Shown: positions 63,944 through 64,000 of the stretch, in pieces | Layout of the letters: each line of letters begins with the position of its first letter | How positions within the stretch are numbered: position 1 is the first letter of the stretch | Source: Glandiceps talaboti | Taxonomy: Eukaryota; Hemichordata; Enteropneusta; Spengelidae | NCBI RefSeq assembly: GCF_964340395.1 | Contig: NC_135567.1 | Span: forward strand, 7,379,899 to 7,443,898 | DNA: 64,000 nt | Direction: 5' to 3' | Program-made: the position numbers and the translations under genes | The notes under the pieces: model-generated | Told to the model about the DNA's origin: nothing | The model's database searches: none | Seen by the model: only the letters and a program-made list of their open reading frames with translations

Positions 63944-64000
63944 ATGATTGGTTTGGTTTGGTACAGTTTGTTCAATAGTACATTACTTTGAATTCTAACA

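Overview
The window looks like non-coding, repeat-dominated nuclear DNA from an invertebrate animal, probably a marine one. The evidence is AT-rich sequence with intron-type splice signals, animal-type LINE retrotransposons, and a gene fragment of the KIAA1958/Crypton-recombinase type. There are also many simple repeats, long satellite arrays and hairpin-like DNA transposons. I cannot name the species. I saw no bacterial operons, CRISPR arrays, rRNA or tRNA genes.

Layout. 1-9 kb is a mosaic of non-autonomous DNA transposons: a 162-bp element with 9-bp target duplications, a 1.07-kb TTAA element, a 2.4-kb element with G-rich inverted termini, Helitron-like pieces, microsatellites and a 41-bp perfect hairpin. 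9.7-12 kb holds the best host-gene signals, all on the minus strand: a possible first coding exon with a promoter-like region upstream, and a 162-codon exon of the KIAA1958/Crypton-recombinase family. 12.3-13.7 kb is a minisatellite of about 48 bp. 13.7-17.3 kb is dispersed repeats. 17.7-18.8 kb is a plus-strand SAP-domain gene whose reading frame runs into the tail of a LINE. 19.6-32.5 kb is one 12.9-kb minisatellite of about 429 units of 30 bp, which produces very long spurious open frames. 32.7-36.9 kb is a LINE with open ORF1 and reverse transcriptase frames but an internal deletion that removed its endonuclease.

37-60 kb is built from Helitron-like pieces, microsatellites, three arrays of a 37-bp satellite (40.7-43.9, 46.1-47.1 and 56.1-58.5 kb), and three copies of a unique-sequence module (44.4, 47.2 and 54.6 kb) associated with them. 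There are also a GGAAT-like pentamer array, a 142-bp palindrome and a second LINE fragment. 60-62.5 kb is another tandem-repeat-rich element. 62.5-64 kb is mostly unique, with a lysine-rich open frame near the edge.

The main theme is repeat biology. One 9-bp-TSD hairpin family can be followed through time: an isolated insertion, an insertion whose empty site survives in a paralogous module, and copies amplified inside the 37-bp satellite. The only proteins with recognisable domains are LINE ORF1 and reverse transcriptase, the recombinase-family exon, and the SAP protein.
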